From Komagataeibacter intermedius TF2 (lineage in GTDB: Bacteria; Pseudomonadota; Alphaproteobacteria; Acetobacterales; Acetobacteraceae), in the NCBI RefSeq assembly GCF_000964425.1, contig NZ_BANF01000027.1, positions 1-64,000 on the forward strand: 64,000 bases of DNA, read 5' to 3'. The notes beneath the pieces were generated by a model. It saw only the letters and a program-made list of their open reading frames with translations, had not been told where the DNA came from and did not search any database. Below are positions 1 to 7,972 of this stretch, one piece after another (the stretch's first letter is position 1; each line of letters opens with the position of its first letter). Both the position numbers and the translations under genes were made by a program.

Positions 1-564
1 ATACGTGCCAGACAGCAATGTGCCGTGATCCGCGCCGTCAATGGAGACACGCAAAAGGCCCTCATAGGTCGAATCCTGCCCGATATTGACCTTGTCGGCA
101 GTCTGGTTCGGGCCGCCGCCCTGCTGGACTGGGGTGAAGCCAAGGGCTGCCTGCAATCCGGTAAATAGGGACTGCCATGATGCTCCATCTTCGCCCGGAA
201 CGGTAGTATTGTTGTCCGATGTGGATACCCAGAATGTCCCTACAGATGATCCTGAAACAATGGCACCTGCCGGATACCCGCCGATCCCAGATGCAAAATC
301 TGCGTCGTATGCCCCTAGATACCCGGCTTGGAGAGGCTGGATCGCAGAAGATAGAAGGTAGAGAAGCCCGTTCATATCCTGCCCTCGCGGTGGTTCGCCG
401 CCAGCTTCGCGGGCAATAAACGTTTCTGGGGGGAAGGCCAGAGCGATGGATGCCGTGCCGTCACCCGCCGTTGCCTGGGTGGCAGGAATTGTCGTGATAT
501 CAGTTGAGGACGCAGACGCCCCGATCAGGGTGCCAAATTTGTTGAGACTATCGGTGCTTTTCAT
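1..564 (-). CDS. Phage tail fibre/collar protein, N-terminal part (cut by window start)
   Basis: The ATG at 564 overlaps the stop of the DUF2612 gene (ATGA), and the frame stays open to base 1, giving 188 residues. The N-terminus begins MKSTDSLNKFGTLIGAS. It contains a PPRGQDMNGLLY stretch and, further on, GLRV-type text (EGLLRVSIDGADHGTL) of the kind seen in tail fibre and collar proteins. The place after the DUF2612 baseplate gene is where the first host-contact fibre usually lies in such phages. The receptor-binding C-terminus is outside the window. Confidence 0.75.
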   Translation of the reverse strand, partial: MKSTDSLNKFGTLIGASASSTDITTIPATQATAGDGTASIALAFPPETFIAREAGGEPPRGQDMNGLLYLLSSAIQPLQAGYLGAYDADFASGIGGYPAGAIVSGSSVGTFWVSTSDNNTTVPGEDGASWQSLFTGLQAALGFTPVQQGGGPNQTADKVNIGQDSTYEGLLRVSIDGADHGTLLSGTY

Positions 565-1136
565 GACGAACCCTTGATCGAATAGGAGACACTGACACCG
601 GCAGGCCGTGGGAGCACACCGCTGTTCTGGATGATACTGACCTGCACATCAGTCGGAACGAAGTCGAACACGTATGTCATCGTCATGTCGCCGTTGTCCT
701 TCACGTAGACATCCCCCTGCCCTGAAAACAGGGTCATTGCGACGGCGTTTAGGGACGTGACGGAGCAGTCCGATATATTGGCGAGGGCCTTGGCATAAAT
801 CAGTTGCCTGAAGCCGCTATCTGACAGCCGATAGTTGGTGGTTGCGGCCTTGCCTGAATACCACGGGGCCTGATTGAACCCGACTTCCGTAAGGTCGTTA
901 GCCTCTCTCCACCCGAGGTAGTCTGTCGATGATATGGTCAGAACACGGGAAACGCCCACGATGCGCCCCCATACATCCAGACCATACCCCTGCGCTGTCT
1001 GCACATTCCAGACCAGATTATACCATCGGTCTATCAAACTGCCCGGATCGATACACTGGTTCCACGCATCAATAATCGTGCAGAGCGCCGGGCTGTTCGC
1101 GTATTGCGACAGTATTGTCTGTTGGATGTTTTCCAT
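561..1136 (-). CDS. Phage baseplate/tail protein, DUF2612 family
   Basis: 191 residues. The pattern near the N-terminus, a helix followed by IDRWYNLVWNVQTAQGYGLDVWGRIVGV, is the hallmark of DUF2612 proteins, which sit between the J-like wedge protein and the tail fibre and probably connect fibre to baseplate. The C-terminal half is a beta-rich region ending in a VLPRPAGVSVSY strand. The start abuts the end of the J-like gene (1136), and its stop overlaps the fibre start, so the three are translationally coupled. Confidence 0.8.
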   Translation of the reverse strand: MENIQQTILSQYANSPALCTIIDAWNQCIDPGSLIDRWYNLVWNVQTAQGYGLDVWGRIVGVSRVLTISSTDYLGWREANDLTEVGFNQAPWYSGKAATTNYRLSDSGFRQLIYAKALANISDCSVTSLNAVAMTLFSGQGDVYVKDNGDMTMTYVFDFVPTDVQVSIIQNSGVLPRPAGVSVSYSIKGSS

Positions 1137-2356
1137 CAGGAAATCGTCACGGTTATGTCTGACGCATCGAGCGTGGGAATCTGGTCGATATCAAGGGCCG
1201 CGGTAAACCCGGTCGGGTTAGCCGATGTGCCAACCGTTATTTCCACAATCTTGGCCCATGTGCCCAGCGCGGCGATGGCTGAGTAGTAGGTGCTGGCATA
1301 GACGGTTCCACCAATGATCGTTCCATCTCCACCATCTGCGGTGAAAGCGGAGACGATGGCGGCCTGTATTTCGGTCGCTGCCGTTGACGGGACGCTGGCA
1401 CCGCTTTTGATCGTCACGACAAAATACAGGGCGGTATCGGTTGCCCGCGTAAATGACACGCTATAGGTCGGCGGCGTCTGATATGCGCTGTTAGGGTCTG
1501 TCACCGTTACCGTGGTTGTGCCGGTATAGCCGCAGCCCGGTGGTTTTTTGGTCAGGATCGCTAGCGCAACAGCTTCATCCGTTCCGCCATTGACGCACAC
1601 GTACAGGCTATTCGCGGCAAGGCTAACGCCGCCGGTTGTAACGGCGGCTGATGTGCTGTTATCCGCGACGTAGCTGGCCGTCACACCATCAACCGCGCTT
1701 ACCGCCCCCGCTATAGCATCAAGCGTCCCTACGCTGTTTGATGCTACAGAGGCGGCGCGCCTCGCCTCGAACGCAGCACGCCCCTCTTCCGCAGATCCGG
1801 TTGACCCGGCGGCAGGGTTGGTGACGGATGTAAGGCCGGTCACAGCCTGATAGACGCTAATGCTGTTGGCCGCACAGTCAATCGCGCCAAGGGTAGTGCA
1901 GGAAAATGTTCCTGTTCCAGCGCCGGTGGCTGCGATGGTTATGGCTCCATCTGCCGCATAGTAGTAGCCGCTGGCATCCTGAACCAGAGTCCCCTCAGGT
2001 ATGACCGTGCCGGATGCGCCGGTGCATACGACCGTCACAACCGTTGCGGTCGCTCCCTTCCGGGTCATGAAATAGATGTTGCCGATAGCATCCTGAAGGC
2101 GACCGAATGCGCGATCCGGGTCAACACCGTTCAGGACGTTGAGGATCTGCGCATAGGCATCCCCTAATGCCGCCGTGAAGGAGGTGGCAAGCTGCCCCTG
2201 TGGCGTGGACAGCGCCGTGTTCATGTTGCCGCCCATGGCGGCATTGAGGTCAGCCAGTGCGCCGGAAAGAATGTCGGTTTCAGCCGGGGCCACAAATCCC
2301 GCATCCGTGAAGGACGGCGCAGGAACGGACGTGGTTCCGGTATCAGAGGTTGACAT
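1136..2356 (-). CDS. Baseplate J-like wedge protein
   Basis: 406 residues, close to the size of J-like (gp47-type) baseplate proteins. The N-terminal part has the typical DILSGALADLNAAMGG stretch and a GVDPDRAFGRLQDAIGNIYF helix. A central beta domain (VICEGTLV-like, here VIPEGTLVQDASG) and an EGRAAFEARRAASV segment follow. J-like proteins form the wedge arms around the hub and control sheath contraction. Gly/Ala/Thr-rich composition in the middle is usual for the family. Its end overlaps the start of DUF2612, and its start overlaps the gp25-like gene by 14 bases. Confidence 0.9.
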   Translation of the reverse strand: MSTSDTGTTSVPAPSFTDAGFVAPAETDILSGALADLNAAMGGNMNTALSTPQGQLATSFTAALGDAYAQILNVLNGVDPDRAFGRLQDAIGNIYFMTRKGATATVVTVVCTGASGTVIPEGTLVQDASGYYYAADGAITIAATGAGTGTFSCTTLGAIDCAANSISVYQAVTGLTSVTNPAAGSTGSAEEGRAAFEARRAASVASNSVGTLDAIAGAVSAVDGVTASYVADNSTSAAVTTGGVSLAANSLYVCVNGGTDEAVALAILTKKPPGCGYTGTTTVTVTDPNSAYQTPPTYSVSFTRATDTALYFVVTIKSGASVPSTAATEIQAAIVSAFTADGGDGTIIGGTVYASTYYSAIAALGTWAKIVEITVGTSANPTGFTAALDIDQIPTLDASDITVTIS

Positions 2357-2696
2357 TGCCCGTGCTTCCGCTGGTGGTGGTAAAGAGAATTGTTCCGGAC
2401 ATCTGCCGCGATGAAGTCAGGCCGGATACCAGGCATTGCGCGTCGGCAACGCCGGTCACGGTCAGAGCTACCTGCTCAACCTGCTTTTCGAACGCCGCCA
2501 CGGACTGGCTACGACCAAGGATGTTCTGCCGATATGGCATGCCCTGCGTGGTGTCGTACCAGCATTCCCCCAGAAACACGCGCACGGCGGACGATATGTC
2601 CTGCGCGATCGCATACACATCCGACGCCACCGCGATGTTTCCGCTGGCATCGAGCAGCAGATCCCACGTTGAGCGGTCCAGAAGAAGCGTGTTCAT
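2343..2696 (-). CDS. Baseplate wedge protein, gp25/GPW-like
   Basis: 117 residues from the ATG at 2696, which overlaps the stop of the upstream gene (ATGA); longer in-frame starts would run into that gene. Sequence features of small gp25-like wedge proteins: an N-terminal LLLDRSTWDLLLDASGNIAV, then a VRVFLGECWYDTTQGMPY segment and a helix with QVEQVALTVTGV. In contractile systems this protein starts the sheath and locks the wedge. The location next to the J-like protein fits. Confidence 0.8.
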   Translation of the reverse strand: MNTLLLDRSTWDLLLDASGNIAVASDVYAIAQDISSAVRVFLGECWYDTTQGMPYRQNILGRSQSVAAFEKQVEQVALTVTGVADAQCLVSGLTSSRQMSGTILFTTTSGSTGNVNL

Positions 2697-2965
2697 GTTT
2701 TCTCGGGGGCATAAACGCAAAAAGCCGCCCGGATAAGGGGCGGCTTGCACGCTTCCTGCGCGATCAACTCACGCTCCCTTACCTTCTGCGCCCTCAACGG
2801 CACCACACGCCGCCGTTGCAACCAGTTCTGCCGGGCCTGCTCGACATAGGGGCGGATGCCCCGGCGCTTCTTAATCTGTAAAAGCAGCAAGGCAATGTTG
2901 GCATTGGCGTCCATGTCTTTAGGATCGCGGCTATGGACACGATCCCACCCCTCACACTCCGCCAT
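2693..2965 (-). CDS. Hypothetical protein between antirepressor and gp25-like gene
   Basis: 90 residues, basic (many Arg and Lys) and predicted helical, with no family recognised. Its stop overlaps the ATG of the gp25-like gene, which supports real translation. The frame is open upstream of the ATG at 2965 back to about 3010 with protein-like text (TENPITGHLPPDEELLVW), so translation may begin earlier at a non-ATG codon; no ATG, GTG or TTG is available there in frame. It is the first gene of the accessory block that interrupts the baseplate operon. Confidence 0.5.
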   Translation of the reverse strand: MAECEGWDRVHSRDPKDMDANANIALLLLQIKKRRGIRPYVEQARQNWLQRRRVVPLRAQKVRERELIAQEACKPPLIRAAFCVYAPEKT

Positions 2966-3024
2966 CCAGACAAGAAGCTCTTCATCGGGTGGCAGGTGGC
3001 CGGTGATGGGGTTTTCTGTCAGCC

Positions 3025-3927
3025 CTACACCGACGCGGACTCCGGGGATTTGGCGAAAGGGCGCACCTCCATGCGCCAGCGCAGCACGTCAAGGGTTCGG
3101 GCGGACCACAGGATCATCCGCTTGGTGGGCTGAACGGCGAAGAACTCGCCATTGTCCGTGACCATCCACGGCTGGTTTGTCGTGCCAGCCGACTGCAAGC
3201 CAAGATCGGCCAGCATGGCGTTGACCTTTGCGGCGCCAATACCAAGGCGACGGCCAATCTCACCAACCGGAAGGCGGCACGTTCCTGTGTTCGGGCGGCG
3301 CTTGGGGATCAGGTTAGACGGGATGGGAAAGGCTGCGATCTGGCCTGGCACGCGGGTTTCGACCAGCGCCTGCTTTTCGGCAACCTTTTCCTGCACCACG
3401 GCAACGGCATGGTCGGAAAGCTCCTGCTGTGCCGGTGTCAGCTTCTCGCGGAGTTCGGCTTTCAGTTCCGCCAGCAGGTCGCTTTTCATCTTGGTGACGA
3501 CTGACTTCACGATGCCGCCAACTTCACGGGCGGAGAGATGGTTGGGTGCAGGCTGTTCACCACGCGCGAGAGCCTTGCCGAAGAAGTGGTTGAACAGCAC
3601 GCGAGCACATTCGGTCTGGTATTCGATGACCTTCGCGCGGGTTGCTTCGTTCTTGATCCGGTCGGGGTGGATCGTGGCAAGCCAGAAGTTCAGGAGGTCG
3701 AGGGAGAGGAAGGTTGCGGACTGATTCCCACCTTCCGTAGGTATCTCCTTTACGGAGATACCCTTGCTAAGCACCGGGTGCGCCGTAATTTTCTTGTGCT
3801 GGGCACCCCAATCAAGCGCCATCCCCTCAACCACCGGCTTCATCGCCACCAGCGTTGTTTCAGGACGGTCGCCCTGAATGGCGATAAGGTTTGAACCGTG
3901 GAAGTCGATTGTGGTAAGAGTGGTCAT
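3025..3927 (-). CDS. Phage antirepressor, P22 AR N-terminal domain
   Basis: 300 residues from the ATG at 3927, which has AAGGAA seven bases upstream; the ATG at 3951 lacks such a site. The N-terminal 110 residues follow the P22 antirepressor/Rha-like N domain: DRPETTLVAMKPVVEGMALD, then FLSLDLLNFWLATIHPDRI and YQTECARVLFNHF. The middle (about 130-200) is a charged coiled coil, and the C-terminal domain contains GEIGRRLGIGAAKVNAML, a helix-turn-helix-like stretch. Such proteins inactivate the prophage repressor. Location beside two Arc-type genes recalls the P22 immI (arc-mnt-ant) arrangement. Confidence 0.8.
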   Translation of the reverse strand: MTTLTTIDFHGSNLIAIQGDRPETTLVAMKPVVEGMALDWGAQHKKITAHPVLSKGISVKEIPTEGGNQSATFLSLDLLNFWLATIHPDRIKNEATRAKVIEYQTECARVLFNHFFGKALARGEQPAPNHLSAREVGGIVKSVVTKMKSDLLAELKAELREKLTPAQQELSDHAVAVVQEKVAEKQALVETRVPGQIAAFPIPSNLIPKRRPNTGTCRLPVGEIGRRLGIGAAKVNAMLADLGLQSAGTTNQPWMVTDNGEFFAVQPTKRMILWSARTLDVLRWRMEVRPFAKSPESASV

Positions 3928-3947
3928 AGTGATGTTCCTTGTAAGGG

Positions 3948-4148
3948 TCATTTCTGAGGGGCGTTGGGCTGGCTTCCTACGGCGGTGCCCAACGCCTTTT
4001 CTGCTTGCTCAAGATGCTGAGCATAAAACTTCAATCCAAAAATAATCTCTGAATTGACGGATCGGCAGTTTGCCTTTGCGTTTGCTTCCAATGCGTCCTT
4101 CATGGACTGTGGGACGCGGACATGAATTTGCGGGTCTCTCTGTTTCAT
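3948..4148 (-). CDS. Arc-type ribbon-helix-helix repressor (leftward)
   Basis: 66 residues from the ATG at 4148. The sequence QIHVRVPQSMKDALEANAKA followed by RSVNSEIIFGLKFY is the ribbon-helix-helix pattern of Arc/Mnt: a beta strand that enters the DNA major groove, then two helices with the NSEI motif. It lies immediately upstream of the antirepressor (21-base gap) on the same strand, as arc precedes ant in P22, so it probably represses its own operon and antirepressor synthesis. Half-sites for such a dimer lie at 4170-4211. Confidence 0.85.
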   Translation of the reverse strand: MKQRDPQIHVRVPQSMKDALEANAKANCRSVNSEIIFGLKFYAQHLEQAEKALGTAVGSQPNAPQK

Positions 4149-4169
4149 GAACTCCCTCTCTGCGCTCTG

Positions 4170-4211
4170 TAACCACTGTATACATATGGTTAGTATTGCC
4201 GTCAATAACCA
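4170..4211. promoter_or_regulatory. Candidate Arc-type operators in divergent promoter region
   Basis: Between the two divergent Arc-type genes, TAACCA (4170-4175) and TGGTTA (4187-4192) form a perfect inverted repeat with an 11-base AT-rich spacer; a third TAACCA lies at 4206-4211. The spacing and the location over both start regions fit cooperative binding by ribbon-helix-helix dimers. The assignment is inference from symmetry and position. Confidence 0.55.
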
Positions 4212-4230
4212 ATGTATCTAATTTGATACC

Positions 4231-4476
4231 ATGACGATTCGACCCCCCATGATCCACTTCCGCCTACCTCCAGACCTAAAGGAATGGGTGGAGGAACAGG
4301 CTGCCCGAAACGGCAGGTCTGTGAACGCTGAACTCGTCTGGATGATCGAGTTCATGCGCGACGGCTATCAGAAGGAAATCGCCACGCGCGATGACGAACT
4401 GGCCGAGATTAAGAAGATCGCGCTTGAGGCCCTTGAGAGAGCGAAGGATGCGCAGAAGTGCGCTCGGGAAAAATGA
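4231..4476 (+). CDS. Arc-type ribbon-helix-helix protein (rightward)
   Basis: 81 residues. PMIHFRLPPDLKEWVEEQAARNGRSVNAELVWMIEFM is an Arc/Mnt-type DNA-binding domain (strand, helix, RSVNAE turn, helix) in the first 50 residues; the rest is a charged helical tail. It diverges from the other Arc-type gene with 82 bases between starts, so the pair forms a small switch comparable to mnt and arc of P22. It lies upstream of the AT-rich PD-(D/E)XK gene on the same strand and could control it; an AT-rich stretch of about 98 bases separates them. Confidence 0.85.
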   Translation: MTIRPPMIHFRLPPDLKEWVEEQAARNGRSVNAELVWMIEFMRDGYQKEIATRDDELAEIKKIALEALERAKDAQKCAREK

Positions 4477-4574
4477 GACGTTTATTAATTAAATAAATAA
4501 CTGTAATTTTCTGAAAATATTTCCATAAAATCGCCACAATCCGTAACTTTTAAAAAATTTATGAAAGATGGATT

Positions 4575-5717
4575 ATGTCAGACGATTTCCGGCAAAAGTT
4601 TAAAGCATTTTCAGAGCGCATGGTTACCCTCGCTCCGCGTTGCAGCAATGAAGAAGCTACCAAAATGTTCCTTGTCCTGCCATTTTTGCAGTTCTTGGGA
4701 TATGACATCATGAATCCGGACGAAGTATGCCCGGAACATCACGCAGATTTTTCAGAAAAATACAAAAATAGAGTTGACTATGCTGTCCTTCGTGAAGGAC
4801 AGCCGGTAATTGCAATCGAGTGTAAGGCACTAGGTGCGCCATTGAAAGATGACCGAGGACAGTTAAAGTCATATTTTAATGCAGCCCACACAGTAAAAAT
4901 GGGCGTTATCACTGATGGCCTAGTTTATGAGTTCTATGCAGACTCAGATGAGCCAAATATGATGGACCCGACCGCCTTTCTATCATTTGACCTTCGGGAG
5001 ATTGCAAAAGGGAAGATTGAGGACTCCGTTGTTGACGGGTTGAAAAGTCTTCAAAAGTCCAACTTCGACCCTGAAAACATCGGGGCAGAAGCCAAACGCA
5101 AGCTTGTTTTCCAAAATCTCGTTCAGCAAATCGAGGATCTTGCAGCATCACCTAGTGAGGCGTTTGTGCGCCTTTTGCTACAAAGCATTGGCCTTAAGCA
5201 TATTCGCGCCAAGGCAGTCGCCGAGTATACGGACCTGACAAAAAGCGCCTTCGCTGAGTTCGTGAACCTTCGCATTCTCCAAAGACTAGACCTCCCAGTA
5301 AAGGACAAGGAAGCTGACAAGCCGGTTTTGGTTGTCGATGTCCCGAAGGTGGATCCCGATGCAAAACCCGCAGATGGTATTATCACGACAGAAACCGAGT
5401 TGGAAGTTTATGAGTATGCCAAACGGCGGCTCGCGTTCTTGGCGGATAGTGACGAATTATTCGATGCTATAACCAGCATTGAATATAAAGACTACAAAGG
5501 AAAGTTTGTAGTATTCTACCGGAAAGAGCGGGCAGGACGTTTGTTCGATTTTTATGAAGATAAGGGTCCAAAATATACGTTTGACTTTGGTGAAGAATTT
5601 GGAGGTGAATTTGGATCGGATGAACTATCCGGAATAGATAATCAGCTTCTTAGTGCATTTAAATCTAGATTTGATGCTATGGGCTCAAAAAATAAACGAA
5701 CAAAAACTTCAGACTGA
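4575..5717 (+). CDS. HSDR_N-type PD-(D/E)XK protein (type I restriction R-like N domain), accessory cargo
   Basis: 380 residues. The N-terminal half matches the HSDR_N family: EEATKMFLVLPFLQFLGYD, then the nuclease core VDYAVLREGQPVIAIECKA (D...E-C-K signature) and KMGVITDGLVYEFY. A VFQNLVQQIEDL linker and an acidic, aromatic-rich C-terminus follow. No helicase motor is present, so it is a stand-alone protein. The gene and its flanks (about 4,480-5,720) are clearly more AT-rich than the surrounding phage genes and it is transcribed against the late operon, which marks it as a moron acquired separately. Similar stand-alone proteins occur in prophages and are often assigned to defence, but no role is shown here. 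Confidence 0.75.
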   Translation: MSDDFRQKFKAFSERMVTLAPRCSNEEATKMFLVLPFLQFLGYDIMNPDEVCPEHHADFSEKYKNRVDYAVLREGQPVIAIECKALGAPLKDDRGQLKSYFNAAHTVKMGVITDGLVYEFYADSDEPNMMDPTAFLSFDLREIAKGKIEDSVVDGLKSLQKSNFDPENIGAEAKRKLVFQNLVQQIEDLAASPSEAFVRLLLQSIGLKHIRAKAVAEYTDLTKSAFAEFVNLRILQRLDLPVKDKEADKPVLVVDVPKVDPDAKPADGIITTETELEVYEYAKRRLAFLADSDELFDAITSIEYKDYKGKFVVFYRKERAGRLFDFYEDKGPKYTFDFGEEFGGEFGSDELSGIDNQLLSAFKSRFDAMGSKNKRTKTSD

Positions 5718-5800
5718 AATGTTAAATCTATGCCGGGTATGTTGCAGATAATTACGTGGCTTCTATCATTTTACCTTGTAATGAAAGTAATTGAGATTCT

Positions 5801-6373
5801 TCAGATCGGACTCGCTTCTAATCGCTCTAACCGTTCTGGGCTAATTTTTATCGGCTGCTTATCAATCGCAGCACGCCTGCGCCCAGCAGCAAACGCAACG
5901 ACGGAAAGTAAGGTAACGGCGGGCGTGAGGCATGCGGCAATCCATGCATGTCGCATCGTGGACTGGTCCTTGCCCACCGCCTGATCGTTGTGAACGGACA
6001 CTTCCTCAGCCAGCTCCGAAAATGCGTTCAGATAGCCAGCCTCGCTGCGCTCATCTCCCTCCTGAAACATGGCGTCAAACCGGACGGGAGATTGGAACAG
6101 GGCGACCGTGCGCGTGGAATACAGGACTCTGGCGCATAGTGTGGCCGTCAGCGTGAAACCGGCGGCGGCTATCGCTGCCTCGGCGCGCCTTTCCGAATGC
6201 GTGCCCATGGCGGCGGCAACCGATGCGGATGCAAGTGTTATTGACCAGCCCAGCAGTGAGGTTGCCCGCGACTTGGTTCGGTTGAGGGCCTCTTCCACAT
6301 ATTTGTATTGCGCCTCTGCATGGCGCATACGCTCCCTTAACAGGAACAGGGGGAAATCCTCATCATCTGGCAT
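5801..6373 (-). CDS. Multi-TM helical membrane protein of the accessory block
   Basis: 190 residues from the ATG at 6373, which overlaps the stop of the spike gene (TGATG). A charged N-terminal helix (residues 10-35) precedes a TM pair (about LLGWSITLASASVAAA and AAIAAAGFTLTATLCARVL), then a cytosolic helical stretch and a third TM segment (AWIAACLTPAVTLLSVVAFAA), ending in a basic tail. This layout recalls SLATT or Pycsar-type membrane effectors, but also some holin-like proteins; I cannot assign it to a family. It is convergent with the PD-(D/E)XK gene (83-base gap) and transcribed with the baseplate genes. Confidence 0.65.
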   Translation of the reverse strand: MPDDEDFPLFLLRERMRHAEAQYKYVEEALNRTKSRATSLLGWSITLASASVAAAMGTHSERRAEAAIAAAGFTLTATLCARVLYSTRTVALFQSPVRFDAMFQEGDERSEAGYLNAFSELAEEVSVHNDQAVGKDQSTMRHAWIAACLTPAVTLLSVVAFAAGRRRAAIDKQPIKISPERLERLEASPI

Positions 6374-7032
6374 CACTCTGGCGCTCCTGTCTCTCCCGGC
6401 GCGTCTGTGACCGGGTGCGTGTGGCTCTTGCCGGAAATGCCTGCCGCCTTCACGTCCGTCTGGCCTGTAACGGTTCCCTGCGCCGTGATATCGCCGGTTG
6501 TGGTTATGGCGCAATTCACCTGCATGCTGGCCGCGTCCACAATGAACTTCCCGGCTGTATGGACATGCACGTCATTATCTACCCAGCCGATATATTCGGT
6601 CGGCGCAGCGTTCAGCAGGCCGCCCACATACACGGCGTCTGACACATCATGGTGTCGGTATGACCCTGGAACCGACGCCGCCCGGTTGACCTTGACGTTG
6701 GATATGTCTCGGCCCGACACGATGGCATACCCGATATCACCTACCTGCGGGTCACAGATGATGGCCCGGCTGCCGCCCTGCATGCGGATGTAGGGCACAT
6801 CATAGATCACGCCACGCGGGGTTGGCTTTCCTGTCCCATCAACCTGATGCACCAGCGGCTGCACATCGACAAACCCGACAGGGTTCAGGCCAACGCCATT
6901 GACTGCCAGCACCTTGACCGGCAGGTTCGCGCCCATCTGCCCCATTACGCGGCGGATCATGGCGTTGAATGCGTTGAACGTGCAGCCTGCGTCCTCGGGC
7001 CTGTTTGTCCCTATGTAAGCGTTATCGGGCAA
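6373..7032 (-). CDS. Baseplate spike / assembly protein, Gp138 N-terminal (OB-fold) family
   Basis: 219 residues if it begins at the TTG at 7032, which overlaps the end of the hub gene and has AAGGGGA about eight bases upstream. This start gives MPDNAYIGTNRPEDAGCTFNAF, which agrees with the usual N-terminus of the family, whereas the first ATG (6960) would cut it off. The OB-type region (VKVLAVNGVGLNPVGFVDVQPLVHQVDG) is followed by IICDPQVGDIGYAIVSGRDI, and a C-terminal beta-rich tail with TAGKFIVDAASMQVNC and GDITAQGTVTGQTDVKA typical of a spike tip. It forms the central membrane-piercing spike of the baseplate. Confidence 0.85.
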   Translation of the reverse strand: MPDNAYIGTNRPEDAGCTFNAFNAMIRRVMGQMGANLPVKVLAVNGVGLNPVGFVDVQPLVHQVDGTGKPTPRGVIYDVPYIRMQGGSRAIICDPQVGDIGYAIVSGRDISNVKVNRAASVPGSYRHHDVSDAVYVGGLLNAAPTEYIGWVDNDVHVHTAGKFIVDAASMQVNCAITTTGDITAQGTVTGQTDVKAAGISGKSHTHPVTDAPGETGAPE

Positions 7033-7972
7033 ATACCGTCCCCTTTGCCAGATCTTGGCGTTGCGCCTCGATGTAGGTGGTCCATTCCCCGCCGGGGATT
7101 TCAGATTGCAGGTCGTGCTGCACGCGGTAGGCCACCCAGATGCCGTTGGATGGCGGGAAAATGTTGCTGCCGCCCAACTGGTTAAGCTGGCCCAGTTCAT
7201 TGACCCATGCGGCGGGAGCATATTCGCTTTCCAGCTTCAGGACACTTTGAAAGCCTATGGCGCTGTTGAACAGCGTGCGCAGCGTTACGCCATACTGGGC
7301 ATAGGCAGGATATCCTATCATGCCCGTTTCAGATGAAATCGTGACCTGTGCGGTCGTGCTGGTCGGGCCGGTTGCGGGCCAGATGCTCAGGACGTTCGTG
7401 GCGACGATATAGGTTATCTGTGCCGCCTGTGCGACGGCCTGAATCTGATCGGCGCCAGATCCATTTAGCGTGATGCTGCCGTTCATAACTGCCGTCACGC
7501 CATTATTCTGAAATGACAGGCCGACTTTCTCGGCTATCGCTTTCATGATATCGGCCACCGCCACGCTGCCCTTGAAGGACGTTGCAGAAATCGGCATTGC
7601 TGCCGGTATGGACATGCTTTGCGCTGTGACCATGAAGGCGGTATTTGGAGCCCCATTGAAATCGGCAAATGCTTCAACTACGCCGCCAGAAAACACAAGC
7701 TTCCACACATCGTCGCCAGTATCGCATGCCTCCACCGTGACAGTGTTTGCATTCTGGGCCACCACACCAGCCTGAACCATGGACAGGCGGTTCATGTGGT
7801 TGAGATTTACCCCTTCGATGCGAAGGGAACACATCACGCCGCCCTCAAGCCCTGCATTAACGACCTGACACGCCACGCGCAGGTCTGTCAGGGTCAAGGT
7901 CGAATCTTCTGTATTCCCTTTAATCAGGAACTTCACGCGCAGGCGCTTGCGTGTAAAGCTGCTGTCAGACAT
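7022..7972 (-). CDS. Baseplate hub protein (gp27/gpD-like)
   Basis: 316 residues. Size, beta-rich character and position between the plug-like and spike genes indicate the tail hub that carries the spike. Visible segments: FLIKGNTEDSTLTLTDLRV near the N-terminus, SFKGSVAVADIMKAIAEKVGLSF in the middle (the small domain typical of hub proteins) and GIWVAYRVQHDLQSEIPGGEWTTYIEAQR at the C-terminus. The stop lies inside the start region of the spike gene, so the two are coupled. Confidence 0.75.
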   Translation of the reverse strand: MSDSSFTRKRLRVKFLIKGNTEDSTLTLTDLRVACQVVNAGLEGGVMCSLRIEGVNLNHMNRLSMVQAGVVAQNANTVTVEACDTGDDVWKLVFSGGVVEAFADFNGAPNTAFMVTAQSMSIPAAMPISATSFKGSVAVADIMKAIAEKVGLSFQNNGVTAVMNGSITLNGSGADQIQAVAQAAQITYIVATNVLSIWPATGPTSTTAQVTISSETGMIGYPAYAQYGVTLRTLFNSAIGFQSVLKLESEYAPAAWVNELGQLNQLGGSNIFPPSNGIWVAYRVQHDLQSEIPGGEWTTYIEAQRQDLAKGTVFAR

